From Gimesia aquarii (GTDB taxonomy: Bacteria > Planctomycetota > Planctomycetia > Planctomycetales > Planctomycetaceae), in assembly GCF_007748175.1 (NCBI RefSeq), contig NZ_CP037422.1, positions 4,604,334 to 4,668,333 on the forward strand: a DNA stretch of 64,000 nt, in the 5' to 3' direction. Each line of letters begins with the position of its first letter. The first letter of the stretch is position 1. A model generated the notes under the pieces. It saw only the letters and a list, made by a program, of their open reading frames with translations, had not been told where the DNA came from and ran no database searches. A program made the position numbers and the translations under genes. Shown here in pieces: positions 10,101-18,916 of the stretch.

Positions 10101-12123
10101 TTTTCAGGGGAAGAGTGATGATAAAACTCGTTCCTGTCTTATTTCTACGAGGGGACAGCGTACCTCCATGGGCCTCAATGATAGTTTGGCTAATAGATAA
10201 CCCGACACCCAGTCCTTTTTGTTTAGTTGTATAGAATATTTCAAAAATAGATTTTTCTTCCTCTTTTTTCAAACCTATACCACTATCTGTAACAGTAATC
10301 TGTAAATTATTATCTTTATCTTGATCAGACTGAATAAGTAACTTTCTTTCTTCTGGGGGTATCTCAGACATGGCTTCAATAGCATTGAGTAACAAATTGA
10401 CCAAAACCTGTTCAATTTGGATTGCATCACCAATTGTTTCTAATGGTCCCGGGCTCAGTTCTAGATGTAAAGTAGTTGAATTTCGCTGGATTTCATGTTC
10501 GAGTAGGGAAATGGAATTTTCAATGACGACATTAATATCAAGTGGTTTATACTCTACTTCGCTTTTTTGTACGTGGCGACGCAGACGTTTAATTGTTTCA
10601 CTGGCACGTTGTGCTTGCCGAGAGGTCTCTTCAAGTGGTTCTATCAGCGTTTCAAGACTGGTCGTTCCCGAACGAATTCTGCGAATACAGCCGTTGGTAT
10701 AATTATTAATCGCCGCCAAAGGCTGATTTAATTCATGCGATAATTCTGCAGCCAGTTCCCCCATTGTGGAAAGCCGCGAAAGATGAGCAAGTTCTGCACG
10801 ACGCCTAACTAGCTCTTGTTCTGCTTGTTTCTGTTGAGTGATATCTGTGGCAATGACCATTGCGGCAATCGTTTCTTCGCCGCTTACCATCGCTCCCACC
10901 CGACAGGAATAGAGAGCATTATTTCCTTCGGCACTTTGTCCTTCCGTGACCATTACCTGTGGCTTACCGGTATCAAATACTTCTTTTAATAATTTTTTTG
11001 CTTTCGGGACTTCTGCTTGATTCATATATTTATAGATAGAAGAACCAATGATATCTTCGATTCCCATATTCGAAATAGTATGGTTGAGATAGAGAATTGT
11101 TCCATCACTATCTAAAGTCAAGATGGTATCTGGTGCATTGGTGACCAGCGAACGCCACTTTGCTTCTGTTTGCTGAAGTGCTCGGTAAAGTCGGTTTCTT
11201 TTTTTATGTTCTTCATTCAGAATCGCATGCGCATTTTGGAGTTCTGCAGTTCTGGCAATGACTCTGGCTTCGAGGTGTTCATTCAGAGTTTCGAGTTCTT
11301 TCAGCGCTTCACGTTCTCTGGTTACATCTTTGATGCAGGAAAGTAAAAACGTTTCTCCTCGGAAATAAATCAGAACTGCTGACAATACCGTACATAATCG
11401 ATTACCAGCGGGATTGATGAAGTCGAAATAGAGGTCACTCACCTTTCCTTCTTTGATCACCGTATCGATCATTTTCTTGCGTTGTGTTTCACTAGGCCAA
11501 AAACCGACATCAAAAGCGCTTTTTTTGAGCACTTCTTCACGGCTACACTCTAGCGCTGATAGAAAGCTATCATTGACTTCGATAAATACACCCGTTTCGA
11601 TTTCTGAAATGCACATCGCAACAGGATTTACCTGAAAAATTTTACTTAAGCGTTCTTCAGAAAGGCGAATCTTTTCCTGTGAGGCAATCTTTTCAGTGAT
11701 ATCGATTGCTACGGATAGAAAACCATCTACTTCATTCTGATCGTCGTAGATCGGCGTATATTCGACATCCAGAATCAAGTCACCAGTACGTCTTTCAATA
11801 TGGCTGGGTTCACCATTCAGGGTTTTTCTGAATATTGCAATTAATTCCTCATCTTCAGCGAACTCTTTAAGAATCGATCTTCCTACCCATTCGCCTGATT
11901 CATAACCGAGCTTTGCAAGACCACCACCCTCAGAGAGTGTAACGACTCCATTTCGATCGACGGCCCAAATGATTAAAGGGGTATTCGAGAGAAATTTTCT
12001 CAAAAGTTTATGATCAAACTCAGCGATACTCTGTAAGACTTCACTGGTTGTCAATTTGGAAAAATTCTCGATCGATGACTGAGAATGAAGAGCCGTATTC
12101 TGAGGCGATTCATCTTGCTTCAT
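10075..12123 (-). CDS. PAS-domain sensor histidine kinase (FixL-like)
   Basis: This 682-residue kinase has no membrane segment, so it is probably cytosolic. It has three PAS domains (about residues 40-150, 158-275 and 320-440; the first contains TPLIIWAVDRNGVVT), with a coiled-coil-like stretch LKELETLNEHLEARVIARTA between the second and third. The HisKA H-box carries MGELAAELSHELNQPLAAIN, the FixL-type sequence. The HATPase_c domain has an N-box VLVNLLLNAIEAM and G-box DSGIGLKKEE. It senses an unknown signal; no haem-PAS signature was checked residue by residue. It forms an operon with the FixJ-like regulator by overlapping ends. Confidence 0.92.
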   Translation of the reverse strand: MKQDESPQNTALHSQSSIENFSKLTTSEVLQSIAEFDHKLLRKFLSNTPLIIWAVDRNGVVTLSEGGGLAKLGYESGEWVGRSILKEFAEDEELIAIFRKTLNGEPSHIERRTGDLILDVEYTPIYDDQNEVDGFLSVAIDITEKIASQEKIRLSEERLSKIFQVNPVAMCISEIETGVFIEVNDSFLSALECSREEVLKKSAFDVGFWPSETQRKKMIDTVIKEGKVSDLYFDFINPAGNRLCTVLSAVLIYFRGETFLLSCIKDVTREREALKELETLNEHLEARVIARTAELQNAHAILNEEHKKRNRLYRALQQTEAKWRSLVTNAPDTILTLDSDGTILYLNHTISNMGIEDIIGSSIYKYMNQAEVPKAKKLLKEVFDTGKPQVMVTEGQSAEGNNALYSCRVGAMVSGEETIAAMVIATDITQQKQAEQELVRRRAELAHLSRLSTMGELAAELSHELNQPLAAINNYTNGCIRRIRSGTTSLETLIEPLEETSRQAQRASETIKRLRRHVQKSEVEYKPLDINVVIENSISLLEHEIQRNSTTLHLELSPGPLETIGDAIQIEQVLVNLLLNAIEAMSEIPPEERKLLIQSDQDKDNNLQITVTDSGIGLKKEEEKSIFEIFYTTKQKGLGVGLSISQTIIEAHGGTLSPRRNKTGTSFIITLPLKNGDTHGAS

Positions 12124-12339
12124 TCTTCACCTCTTAAACGCATTTTCTCGATTTCTTTCACTTCAGTAGGTAACAGAACTGTGCTTACACACCGCATGAT
12201 ATGATCGTTTCTGGTCACTGATCTCGAGCAAGTTATTTGGTAGGATTTTCGAAATGTAGATTTATGCACTATCCATTATCCTACACAAGTAATAAGCGAA
12301 AAGTCAAACTTTGGTATGGAACGAAATGTTGATACAGGA

Positions 12340-13149
12340 TCAATTATAGTAGTCTGGATCATGTTCTAGATGAAGATCCCTACCTGCTTGTCCATTCAGA
12401 GATTGGTCTAATTGCTTATGGTCTGTTAAATCGTAATTGAGAGGGGTGACAGTTACAAATCCCTCTGAAAGTTCCTGGATGTCAGTACCATCTTCTAACT
12501 GATGATTAGAAGATGGATCTAATCCACTCCAATAATAAGGTCGTCCACGTGGATCAATTCGTTTTTCCATGACATCAATGTGACGTTTGACTCCCAGAGA
12601 AGTCCATTTTACTCCACGTGGCCAATTTTCTTTGGTTTCTGGAAAATTCACATTCCATAGTCGGCCTGATTTGTAATCCTCTTTCAGTAGCCTTTGAATA
12701 ATGGGAATGCTCTGCGCGGCACATTCATCATAATCAGGTTTGACGTCATTGGAAAAGCTGCTGGCAGCAGAAACTGCGATAGAAGTGATTCCAGCAAAAG
12801 CGCCTTCAATCGCGCCAGCGACGGTACCAGAATAGAGTACGTTGATACCTACATTCGAGCCAGAGTTAATTCCACTGACAATGAGATCTGGACGTCGCGT
12901 ACAGAATTCCAGAATCCCCAGCTTTACACAATCTGCCGGACTGCCGGCTACCGCCCAACCCCAGTGCTTCTCTCCTTCGTACTCTTGGTGTACCATAAGA
13001 GGGTGTAAATAGGTGATGCTTAAACCCACTCCACTTTGTTCAGACAAAGGAGCAACGACTTCTACCTCTCCCAAAGCCGAAAGTGCTTTTTGTAAGCTGC
13101 GGATACCGGGAGCATGAATGCCATCATCGTTGGTTAGCAAAATTTGCAC
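12340..13149 (-). CDS. surE: 5'/3'-nucleotidase SurE
   Basis: This 269-residue protein starts [16 protein letters not shown], the metal-binding N-terminus of SurE, with the Asp pair at residues 8-9. It continues with [12 protein letters not shown], the SPADCVKLG block and [25 protein letters not shown] split over residues 94-118, all SurE signatures. The enzyme removes phosphate from nucleoside monophosphates and acts in the cytoplasm. It stands alone between the kinase and the divergently transcribed nucleotidyltransferase gene; the 107-bp gap to that gene must hold both promoters. Confidence 0.96.
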   Translation of the reverse strand: MQILLTNDDGIHAPGIRSLQKALSALGEVEVVAPLSEQSGVGLSITYLHPLMVHQEYEGEKHWGWAVAGSPADCVKLGILEFCTRRPDLIVSGINSGSNVGINVLYSGTVAGAIEGAFAGITSIAVSAASSFSNDVKPDYDECAAQSIPIIQRLLKEDYKSGRLWNVNFPETKENWPRGVKWTSLGVKRHIDVMEKRIDPRGRPYYWSGLDPSSNHQLEDGTDIQELSEGFVTVTPLNYDLTDHKQLDQSLNGQAGRDLHLEHDPDYYN

Positions 13150-13256
13150 AAAATTACCTCAAATCACGAACGAAACCAGTTATCAATAGAAATGAAGATT
13201 TTTACTCTGCAATCAGTGAGTGATATTTATCAATTATCTAAGGACATCTTATCCGA

Positions 13257-13892
13257 ATGGCCACTTTAAATATACCGCCACGACTGTTTGCTATTATTCC
13301 TGCCGCTGGAATGAGCCGTCGCATGGGAACGCATAAACTGCTGCTTCCTCTTGGTAAAGAAACAGTCATTCAACGATTGGTTCGGGTGTTAAACGTTCCT
13401 TTTATTGCTAAGATCATAATTATTGCTCGAAAAGGAGATGATTTATTAAAAGCACATCTTTCTGACTTAGACATACAACTAATTCAACCTGAGATCGATC
13501 CTCCCGATATGAAAGTTAGTGTGCAACTTGGATTGAGATGGATCGACTCTCATTATCATCCGACTGAGGATGATAGTTGGTTATTAATTCCTGCAGACCA
13601 TCCAGTTCTCAGCCATTCTGTTATTGAGGACCTGACTCAAGCTTGGCAGAACAATCAGGCGTCAGTCATGGTTCCCACGTTTCAAAATCGAAAAGGCCAT
13701 CCTGCTTTTTTTCGTTGGTCTGTTTCAGATGACGTTTTTCAACTCTCAAATGATGAAGGGATTAATGCACTATGGAAAAATCAAAGAATAGTTCCAGATT
13801 TGTTTGAATGTATTCATCCGGAAATACTGATTGATCTGGATACACCCGAAGATTACGAATACGTGAAGCAGCAATATTCAATTGATACCTGA
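13257..13892 (+). CDS. MobA-like NTP transferase (MocA/CTP:molybdopterin type)
   Basis: This 211-residue protein has the nucleotidyltransferase P-loop-like AIIPAAGMSRRMGTHKLLLP at residues 12-31 and the metal-binding LLIPADHPVLS near residue 112. It continues with a GHPAFFRW motif and ends in an IDLDTPEDYEYV sequence. This is the NTP_transf_3 layout of MocA/MobA-like enzymes, which activate molybdopterin or similar alcohols with CTP or GTP. No molybdenum-cofactor gene is next to it, so the substrate is open. The GGHP-type C-terminal motif favours the MocA/CoxI-associated subgroup. No signal peptide; cytoplasmic. Confidence 0.82.
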   Translation: MATLNIPPRLFAIIPAAGMSRRMGTHKLLLPLGKETVIQRLVRVLNVPFIAKIIIIARKGDDLLKAHLSDLDIQLIQPEIDPPDMKVSVQLGLRWIDSHYHPTEDDSWLLIPADHPVLSHSVIEDLTQAWQNNQASVMVPTFQNRKGHPAFFRWSVSDDVFQLSNDEGINALWKNQRIVPDLFECIHPEILIDLDTPEDYEYVKQQYSIDT

Positions 13893-14299
13893 ACTCCAAT
13901 GTATCCAACAATTTAGATGTTTCTATGTCAAAAAGATATGAAGGAAACAGTGTGTGGTATTACATACTCATGTTGATATCTCGCAATACTTTAAGTCTCA
14001 TGTATGTTGATTTTGTGAAACTTTGCAGGTGATAACGATTATAAAGTGAAACAAGACAAGACCTCTCAACTAAAGTGGCATATCCCCCTTTTTTCCTCAA
14101 GTTGCCAAAACTATGTGATCTATGTTTGAGTGCTAGATGTAACAATCCGATGCGATTTTGTTTTTTCCATATGAGACGTCAGCTTTTGGTTTGCATCTTT
14201 TTTCTGGTCATGTCAATAATGCAGACAGTCATGTATGAAATGGAAATTCGGAAAACGCACGCTTTCATCATGTGACGAAACTTTTTTGGAGGGGAAAAA
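13893..14299. other. Intergenic gap upstream of the cysteine-rich protein gene
   Basis: No convincing gene is present. A 66-codon open frame at 14075-14275 lacks a good ribosome binding site and any family resemblance. The 14300 gene has a strong Shine-Dalgarno (GGAGGGG, 14289-14295). A possible promoter lies around TTGTGAAAC and TATAAA near 14013-14045, a weak call. Confidence 0.35.
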
Positions 14300-15625
14300 A
14301 TGAGTAAAACTTTGGCCTTGGCATTTGCCACCGTGGCAATGTTGGCTGTCAACGATTCCGCTGAAGCTTGCAGGTATTTTGGAGCAGCAAGTTATAACTG
14401 TTGCCCTACAGTAGCTTGCCAACCCACTGCCTGTTATACGGCTTGTCGTGTTGAGCGCAAAACATGCTATCGTACTGTTTATGATAGAGTTTTAGAGCCT
14501 CAACAGTACACCGCTTATCGCACGGAATATGAGACAGTTTACGAAGACAAGCAAGAAACTTGTTATCGCATAGTAAACGAAACCGTTTACCGAGATGAAG
14601 AATACACGGTACAGAAACCTGTATTTGAAACATCAGAACGTGAAGAACGTTACACAGTGCGACGTCCGGTCATGGAGACGAAGTACCGCGATTGTAGCTA
14701 TCAGGTCCAGCGTCCTGTGTGGGAAAATCATGAGCGCGAGTGTCGTCGTACGGTGATGCGACCGGTTGTGGAAACAATCGAACAGGAATGCCGACGGACG
14801 GTAATGCGTCCTGTGACAGAAACCGTTAATCAAGAACGTTGTTACACTGTCATGAAACCGGTAACGACATACCGAACGGTCCATCGTTTACGAGGAGTTT
14901 GGGAAACTCGTCAAATTAACAAGCCTGGCAAGTGTCGCCCCTGTTGGTCGACAGATGCTTGTGGACGGCCTGTGATGAGCATGGTGCAAACTCCTGGTCG
15001 AACTCACTGCCGTAAGGTCTGGAGACTGCGAAGAGTTGCCTGTCAGGTTCCGTGTACACGGTATGTTCCTCAGATTGTTCGTCAGAACTGTCCGGTACAG
15101 GTGACGCGGTATGTTCCTGAAGTGATCGTGAACAAAGTCCCTGTTAAAGTTTGTAAAATGGTTCCTGAAGTGGTTGTCACAAAGGTTCCTTACCGAACTT
15201 GCCGTTGGGTGACTGAAACCGTAGCACAAAAAGTTCCTTATCAGGTTTGTAACTGGGTTTGTGAGGAAAAAGTTCGCAAAGTTCCTGTTCAAACTTGCAG
15301 AATGGTTTCTGAGAAGTGCACCAGAAAAGTCGCAGAGTGTGTTACTCGAAAAGTTCCTTTTACTGTAACACGTCGTATTGCACGTTGCGTACCTAAACAG
15401 GTAGCAGTCAACTGCACTCGATACGTTTCAAAATGTGTTGCCCGAAAGGTTCCTTACGAAGTTTGCACCATGGTTCCTACGACAGTTTGTCCAACATCTG
15501 CTTGTGCAACCGGCAATTGTAATCTCGCTCCTGAAAGTCGGGAATCGGCTAAGCCAGTCGCTCCAACACCAGAGCCTGAAGCAAATCCGAAAACTGTTCC
15601 GGCAAAACCAAAAGTTTCTGCCTGA
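14300..15625 (+). CDS. Cysteine-rich YTV/KVP-repeat secreted (cell-wall type) protein
   Basis: This 441-residue protein has a signal peptide (about residues 1-23, ending DSAEA) and about 33 cysteines. Two repeat blocks follow. Residues 45-200 hold approximate units of the type [ECR]-[RY]TV-[MK]RPV-[VTE]ET, including YTVRRPVMETKY and two CRRTVMRPV copies. Residues 245-400 hold units of the type Y/KVPVQTC-R-MV. A basic CRKVWRLRRVACQVPC linker joins them, and the tail is Pro/Lys-rich. It resembles the YTV-type proteins reported for planctomycete cell walls, and disulfide cross-linking is a reasonable inference. ATG 14300 follows GGAGGGG. It faces the pilin-like array and shares a bidirectional terminator with it. 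Confidence 0.82.
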   Translation: MSKTLALAFATVAMLAVNDSAEACRYFGAASYNCCPTVACQPTACYTACRVERKTCYRTVYDRVLEPQQYTAYRTEYETVYEDKQETCYRIVNETVYRDEEYTVQKPVFETSEREERYTVRRPVMETKYRDCSYQVQRPVWENHERECRRTVMRPVVETIEQECRRTVMRPVTETVNQERCYTVMKPVTTYRTVHRLRGVWETRQINKPGKCRPCWSTDACGRPVMSMVQTPGRTHCRKVWRLRRVACQVPCTRYVPQIVRQNCPVQVTRYVPEVIVNKVPVKVCKMVPEVVVTKVPYRTCRWVTETVAQKVPYQVCNWVCEEKVRKVPVQTCRMVSEKCTRKVAECVTRKVPFTVTRRIARCVPKQVAVNCTRYVSKCVARKVPYEVCTMVPTTVCPTSACATGNCNLAPESRESAKPVAPTPEPEANPKTVPAKPKVSA

Positions 15626-15663
15626 TTTCAAGAGACAGATAAGCAATTTGCTTACGATGTAAT

Positions 15664-15702
15664 TAAAAGAGACAGGTTTCATATGAAACCTGTCTCTTTT
15701 TT
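15664..15702. terminator. Perfect bidirectional rho-independent terminator
   Basis: A 33-bp palindrome is centred at about 15682/15683, with arm AAAGAGACAGGTTTCAT and its exact complement. It has an A-run on one side and a T-run on the other, so it works in both directions. It separates the convergent cysteine-rich protein gene and the last pilin-like gene. Confidence 0.92.
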
Positions 15703-15765
15703 ATGTCCCCTCATCAGGAGGGGCAAACGAAAAAGAACAATCTCTTTCTCATCACCGATTGAGTT

Positions 15766-16101
15766 TTATCTTCCGTTTTCGGAAGGTAGGCCTTCTGCAC
15801 CACAAACGATGTCACAAGAAGTGTTTCTATCGCAGTCATCAAAAGCATCGTCAAACTCACTGCCGAGTACATAACTTTTTGTTTTGCCGCGGCTCCCTGC
15901 CCAGAATCCAGTAAATGCATATGTTTGATTGAGAGCGCCAATGGCGTTAGAAACGTCGTTTAACTCCGTATTGACGGCGACAGCCACTTCGCTTAGACCA
16001 ACGATCATGGCCAATACAGCAATTGTTAAAACCAAGACAAGTTCAGCAGAAACGATAAAGCCTGCTTCGTCATTGTACAGACGGTGCATGATATGCAACA
16101 T
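15766..16101 (-). CDS. Pilin-like small membrane protein, paralogue 7 (divergent)
   Basis: This 111-residue protein has a short N-terminal leader, then NDEAGFIVSAELVLVLTIAV and a hydrophobic helix ending IVGLSEVAV. It continues with VNTELNDVSNAIGALNQTY, a variable segment (WAGSRGKTKSYVLGSEF) and a Cys pair in DDCDRNTSCDIVCG. It has an extra Cys in the tail. The layout resembles small type IV (Flp-like) pilins: leader, hydrophobic N-helix and short polar C-terminus. It is the most divergent of the seven copies and stands alone, 406 bp from the next gene. The start is supported by AAGGGGACTC upstream. Pilin-like nature is likely; assembly partners are not in the window. Confidence 0.75.
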   Translation of the reverse strand: MLHIMHRLYNDEAGFIVSAELVLVLTIAVLAMIVGLSEVAVAVNTELNDVSNAIGALNQTYAFTGFWAGSRGKTKSYVLGSEFDDAFDDCDRNTSCDIVCGAEGLPSENGR

Positions 16102-16507
16102 TTTTGAGTCCCCTTAAATGGTAGTAGGCGCCGAAACGTTCACTTTCGGCAGAGTGAGAGAGTGTTTCTTTTCGTGAGAGAGTAGAAAACATTTTTAGCC
16201 GATTTATTTTGAGACATCACTCAAACAAAACCAACGCGAATAACTCACGCAGGGTATGTGCCAAAAGGGCAGTCATGATGAGAAAAATACCAGAATTGAG
16301 GATTTAGGAGAGGCTGTATCTATAGAAATATATTATATTTACGACTATTTGTGTTTGAATGGGTTCAAAGCATCAATTACAGGCAACTCTTGCGAAATGT
16401 AAAGCAAAATGAACACGTTTCTGAACAAAGTGTTTTACCCTTTGATCGTAAAAAGAGATATTGTAAAGCTTAAGGGTTTGCTACGTTTGGAGCGGATCTT
16501 TTTTGAA
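16102..16507. other. Intergenic gap in the pilin-like array
   Basis: No gene seen. It separates paralogue 7 from the three-gene unit and must hold the paralogue 7 promoter. No similarity to the duplicated leaders of the other units was evident by eye. Confidence 0.4.
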
Positions 16508-16858
16508 TTATGGAGTTAAGGCTTCAGAAGTAGTTACAACAACAGCACCGGTTACTAAATCACACGTCGTGTTCAGATCACAGTCATCAACAGCGTCATG
16601 AAAGCGAGAGCCAGCAACAATGCTTTTGACTTTGCCATCCACACCATCGATACCAAAAGTACTTCCTAAGAATCCGGTATACGCGTAACTTTGATTTAAA
16701 GCTCCGATGGTATTTGAAACATCGTTCAATTCTGTATTTAAAGAAACTGTCACTTCGCTGAGTCCGACGATCATGGCTAAGACAGCAATCGTCAAAACAA
16801 GAACTAATTCCGCAGAAATGACAAATCCACTTTCTTCGTACCATAAAGTATGTATCAT
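16508..16858 (-). CDS. Pilin-like small membrane protein, paralogue 6 (EESGF class)
   Basis: This 116-residue protein starts MIHTLWYEESGF, then VISAELVLVLTIAVLAMIVG, VSLNTELNDVSNTIGALNQS, a long variable loop (FLGSTFGIDGVDGKVKS) and DDCDLNTTCDLVTG. The frame is open 24 codons further upstream (to 16930), but that region is the conserved intergenic hairpin. The internal ATG at 16858 aligns with the start of every other copy and has a GGAAT ribosome site, so it is preferred. Third gene of a three-gene unit; predicted exported or inner-membrane anchored. Confidence 0.78.
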   Translation of the reverse strand: MIHTLWYEESGFVISAELVLVLTIAVLAMIVGLSEVTVSLNTELNDVSNTIGALNQSYAYTGFLGSTFGIDGVDGKVKSIVAGSRFHDAVDDCDLNTTCDLVTGAVVVTTSEALTP

Positions 16859-16881
16859 GATTTTTGATTCCGTTTGTGAAA

Positions 16882-16912
16882 GACTCTGTTCAAGAAAATC
16901 TCGAACAGAGTC
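16882..16912 (-). terminator. Conserved intergenic hairpin (copy 3)
   Basis: On the minus strand this reads GACTCTGTTC-GAGATTTTCTT-GAACAGAGTC, a 10-bp perfect stem extended by partial pairing. It lies just before the ribosome site of paralogue 6. The run of T after it is weak (CTTTCAC), so it may be a partial attenuator or an mRNA processing/stability element rather than a full terminator. Confidence 0.6.
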
Positions 16913-16942
16913 ATCCAAATTAATTGACACCCAATTTATAGA

Positions 16943-17275
16943 TTAGGGTGTTTCTGCTACAGTCACACCGGCAACACCTGTGACCAGATCACAAGTGGTG
17001 TTAAGGTCGCAGTCATCAATGGCATCATTCCATCGTGAACCAGCAACAACGCTTTTTGCTTTTCCATCGCAAAAACTGCTACCTGAAAAGCCTGTGAATG
17101 CATAGCTCTGATTCAATGCTCCGATGGCATTTGAGACATCGTTCAATTCTGTATTAACAGAAACTGTCACTTCGCTGAGTCCGACGATCATTGCCAAAAC
17201 GGCAATTGTCAAAACAAGAACTAATTCCGCAGAAATGACAAATCCACTTTCTTCATACCATAAAGCCCGCATCAT
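16943..17275 (-). CDS. Pilin-like small membrane protein, paralogue 5 (EESGF class)
   Basis: This 110-residue protein starts MMRALWYEESGF with the shared hydrophobic helix, NTELNDVSNAIGALNQSYAF and DDCDLNTTCDLVTG. Its variable loop (SGSSFCDGKAKS) is unique in holding a cysteine, giving three in total. It is the middle gene of the three-gene unit, with hairpins before and after. The ribosome site is AAAGGAAC. Same inferred role as its paralogues; the extra Cys could allow intermolecular linkage. Confidence 0.78.
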   Translation of the reverse strand: MMRALWYEESGFVISAELVLVLTIAVLAMIVGLSEVTVSVNTELNDVSNAIGALNQSYAFTGFSGSSFCDGKAKSVVAGSRWNDAIDDCDLNTTCDLVTGVAGVTVAETP

Positions 17276-17294
17276 AATATTTGTTCCTTTTATG

Positions 17295-17331
17295 AAAAAA
17301 GACTCTGCTCAGGAAAGCTCCTGAACAGAGT
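17295..17331 (-). terminator. Conserved intergenic hairpin with T-run (copy 2)
   Basis: On the minus strand ACTCTGTTCAGGA-GCTT-TCCTGAGCAGAGT is followed by CTTTTTT. The stem is 13 bp with one mismatch. It looks like a true rho-independent terminator or attenuator between paralogues 4 and 5, just before the ribosome site of paralogue 5. Confidence 0.78.
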
Positions 17332-17362
17332 TGTCCAAATTCAAGAAAAACCCAAATTATGA

Positions 17363-17686
17363 TTAGGGAGTTTCTGCTACAGTCACTCCTCCAACACCTG
17401 TAACTAAATCGCAAGTTGTGTTGAGGTCACAATCATCAATGGCATCGTTCCATCGTGAACCAGCGTAGTGGCTCTTTTGTTTTCCACCAGTGCCAGCAAA
17501 TCCAGTGTAAGCGTAGCTCTGGTTTAAGGCTCCGATGGCGTTTGAGATGTCATTTAATTCAGTGTTAACAGCAACAGCAACTTCGCTCAGTCCAACGATC
17601 ATAGCCAATACAGCGATGGTCAGAACAAGAACTAGTTCTGCTGAAATTACGAAACCTGCTTCATCATTCCAAAGTTGATTTAACAT
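17363..17686 (-). CDS. Pilin-like small membrane protein, paralogue 4 (DEAGF class)
   Basis: This 107-residue protein starts MLNQLWNDEAGF, followed by the shared hydrophobic helix, VNTELNDISNAIGALNQSYA, the short variable loop (FAGTGGKQKSHYAGSRW) and DDCDLNTTCDLVTG, ending VTVAETP. It is the first gene of the three-gene unit, preceded by AAGGAACTC and a long upstream region. Almost identical in sequence to paralogues 1 and 2 over the first 57 residues, which points to recent duplication or gene conversion. Confidence 0.8.
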   Translation of the reverse strand: MLNQLWNDEAGFVISAELVLVLTIAVLAMIVGLSEVAVAVNTELNDISNAIGALNQSYAYTGFAGTGGKQKSHYAGSRWNDAIDDCDLNTTCDLVTGVGGVTVAETP

Positions 17687-18493
17687 TCTAGTGAGTTCCT
17701 TGGTTTTTAAAATTAATTGAGAGACTAACTTGAGGATTGATTTCTATAACTCTGAAAAAAGAAAATTCAGATGCGAAAACAATCCACAACAAAAAATAAA
17801 TATTACGGGTGTAATATCTATCCCTGAACCGGAATATGAGCGTTAGCTCCATTCAGGCACGTGTGTGAAATTACTGGCCGGTAATTTCACGGTACAAACT
17901 GCAGTATTGTTTCTTTGAATGATCCAGTAAGCACACGTTATGACCCGTGGAGCAATGGAAGCCCAGTAAATGACGTAGTTAACATCATTTGCATTGGATG
18001 CTCTCTCACCTTCATACAATGCAGATGGCTTCTCTTCTTCTTTCGGGGACAAATCACATGAAAATGAAGAAGCCTCAACACGGGTCACAACGCTGCGAAT
18101 CAATGAGTGATTTCTATTTGCTAACTCAGATCTATATATTTCTTCTTAATGAATTTGAATCGACTTATTTTACTCCGTTCGATTCATGTCGCAGTCGGTG
18201 TGCCAGATCTTGGTGAAGAATTGATTACAGAACTCCACAGAGGGTGTGTTACAAAAGAAACACATCTGTGAAATCGATACAAATGTAATCAGCAATAGAA
18301 TTTAGATAGAATGACTTTGAGTGAGTGACAAAGACGTGGAAAGAGTGGTTGGTTGCTTTTAGGCAACCTGTCTTATCAATGATTTTGAACAGTGTGTTAA
18401 AGAGACTGTCAAAATATTGAGTGTGTTTTATAACTGGAAACCAGTTAGAGGAGTTCGTTCTCTCCTTGGGTCTGGTTCCAATTATGACGATTA
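17687..18493. other. Intergenic gap / leader of the three-gene pilin-like unit
   Basis: This is the largest non-coding gap (about 800 bp). A minus-strand open frame (17843-18103, 86 codons) has no hydrophobic or family signature and is not called. CCGGAATATGAGCG near 17829 resembles leader sequence upstream of paralogues 1 and 2. A perfect 7-bp hairpin TAACTGG-AAA-CCAGTTA lies at 18431-18447, downstream of paralogue 3. Confidence 0.4.
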
Positions 18494-18838
18494 TTACGGA
18501 GTTTCAGCTACAGTGACAGTTGCGACGCCGGTAACTAAATCACAGGTGGTGTTGAGGTCGCAGTCATCGACTGCATCGTTAAACCTGGAACCAACAATTA
18601 CGCTTTTAAGTTTACCGCCGACTCCATCAACGCCTTGAGAACTCCCTGTAAAACCTGTATAGACAAAACTCTGATTTAAAGCTCCGATGGCATTTGAAAT
18701 GTCATTTAATTCCGTGTTAACAGCAACAGCAACTTCGCTCAGTCCAACGATCATAGCTAAAACGGCAATCGTTAGCACCAGGACTAACTCTGCTGATATC
18801 ACAAATCCACTTTCTTCAAACCAAAAGGCCCGCACCAT
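18494..18838 (-). CDS. Pilin-like small membrane protein, paralogue 3 (EESGF class)
   Basis: This 114-residue protein starts MVRAFWFEESGF with the shared helix and VNTELNDISNAIGALNQSFV, a long variable loop (FTGSSQGVDGVGGKLKS) and DDCDLNTTCDLVTG. Its loop is like that of paralogue 6 (GIDGVDGK), supporting a common EESGF subgroup. Second gene of a two-gene unit, 78 bp after paralogue 2. Ribosome site AAAGGAAC. Confidence 0.78.
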   Translation of the reverse strand: MVRAFWFEESGFVISAELVLVLTIAVLAMIVGLSEVAVAVNTELNDISNAIGALNQSFVYTGFTGSSQGVDGVGGKLKSVIVGSRFNDAVDDCDLNTTCDLVTGVATVTVAETP

Positions 18839-18856
18839 TATTTTGTTCCTTTTGTT

Positions 18857-18890
18857 GAAAGACTCTGTCCAGGAATATCCTGAACAGAGC
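18857..18890 (-). terminator. Conserved intergenic hairpin (copy 1)
   Basis: On the minus strand GCTCTGTTCAGGA-TAT-TCCTGGACAGAGT is followed by CTTTCAAC. It has the same CTCTGTTCAGGA arm as copy 2 and the same place, just before the ribosome site of the following EESGF gene. The T-run is weak, so partial read-through is expected. Confidence 0.65.
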
Positions 18891-18916
18891 CCTTTAGATC
18901 TAACTTATAATTCGAA

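Noticed and set aside
14406..15682. Several long minus-strand open frames opposite the cysteine-rich gene
   Set aside because: They follow the codon bias of the repeat-rich plus-strand gene, have no family signature, and the plus strand has signal peptide, strong ribosome site and terminator.
16859..16930. Longer N-terminus for paralogue 6
   Set aside because: The extra 24 codons are the conserved intergenic hairpin and have no counterpart in the other six copies.
17843..18103. 86-codon minus-strand frame in the large array gap
   Set aside because: No hydrophobic N-helix like its neighbours and no family resemblance; more likely leader sequence.
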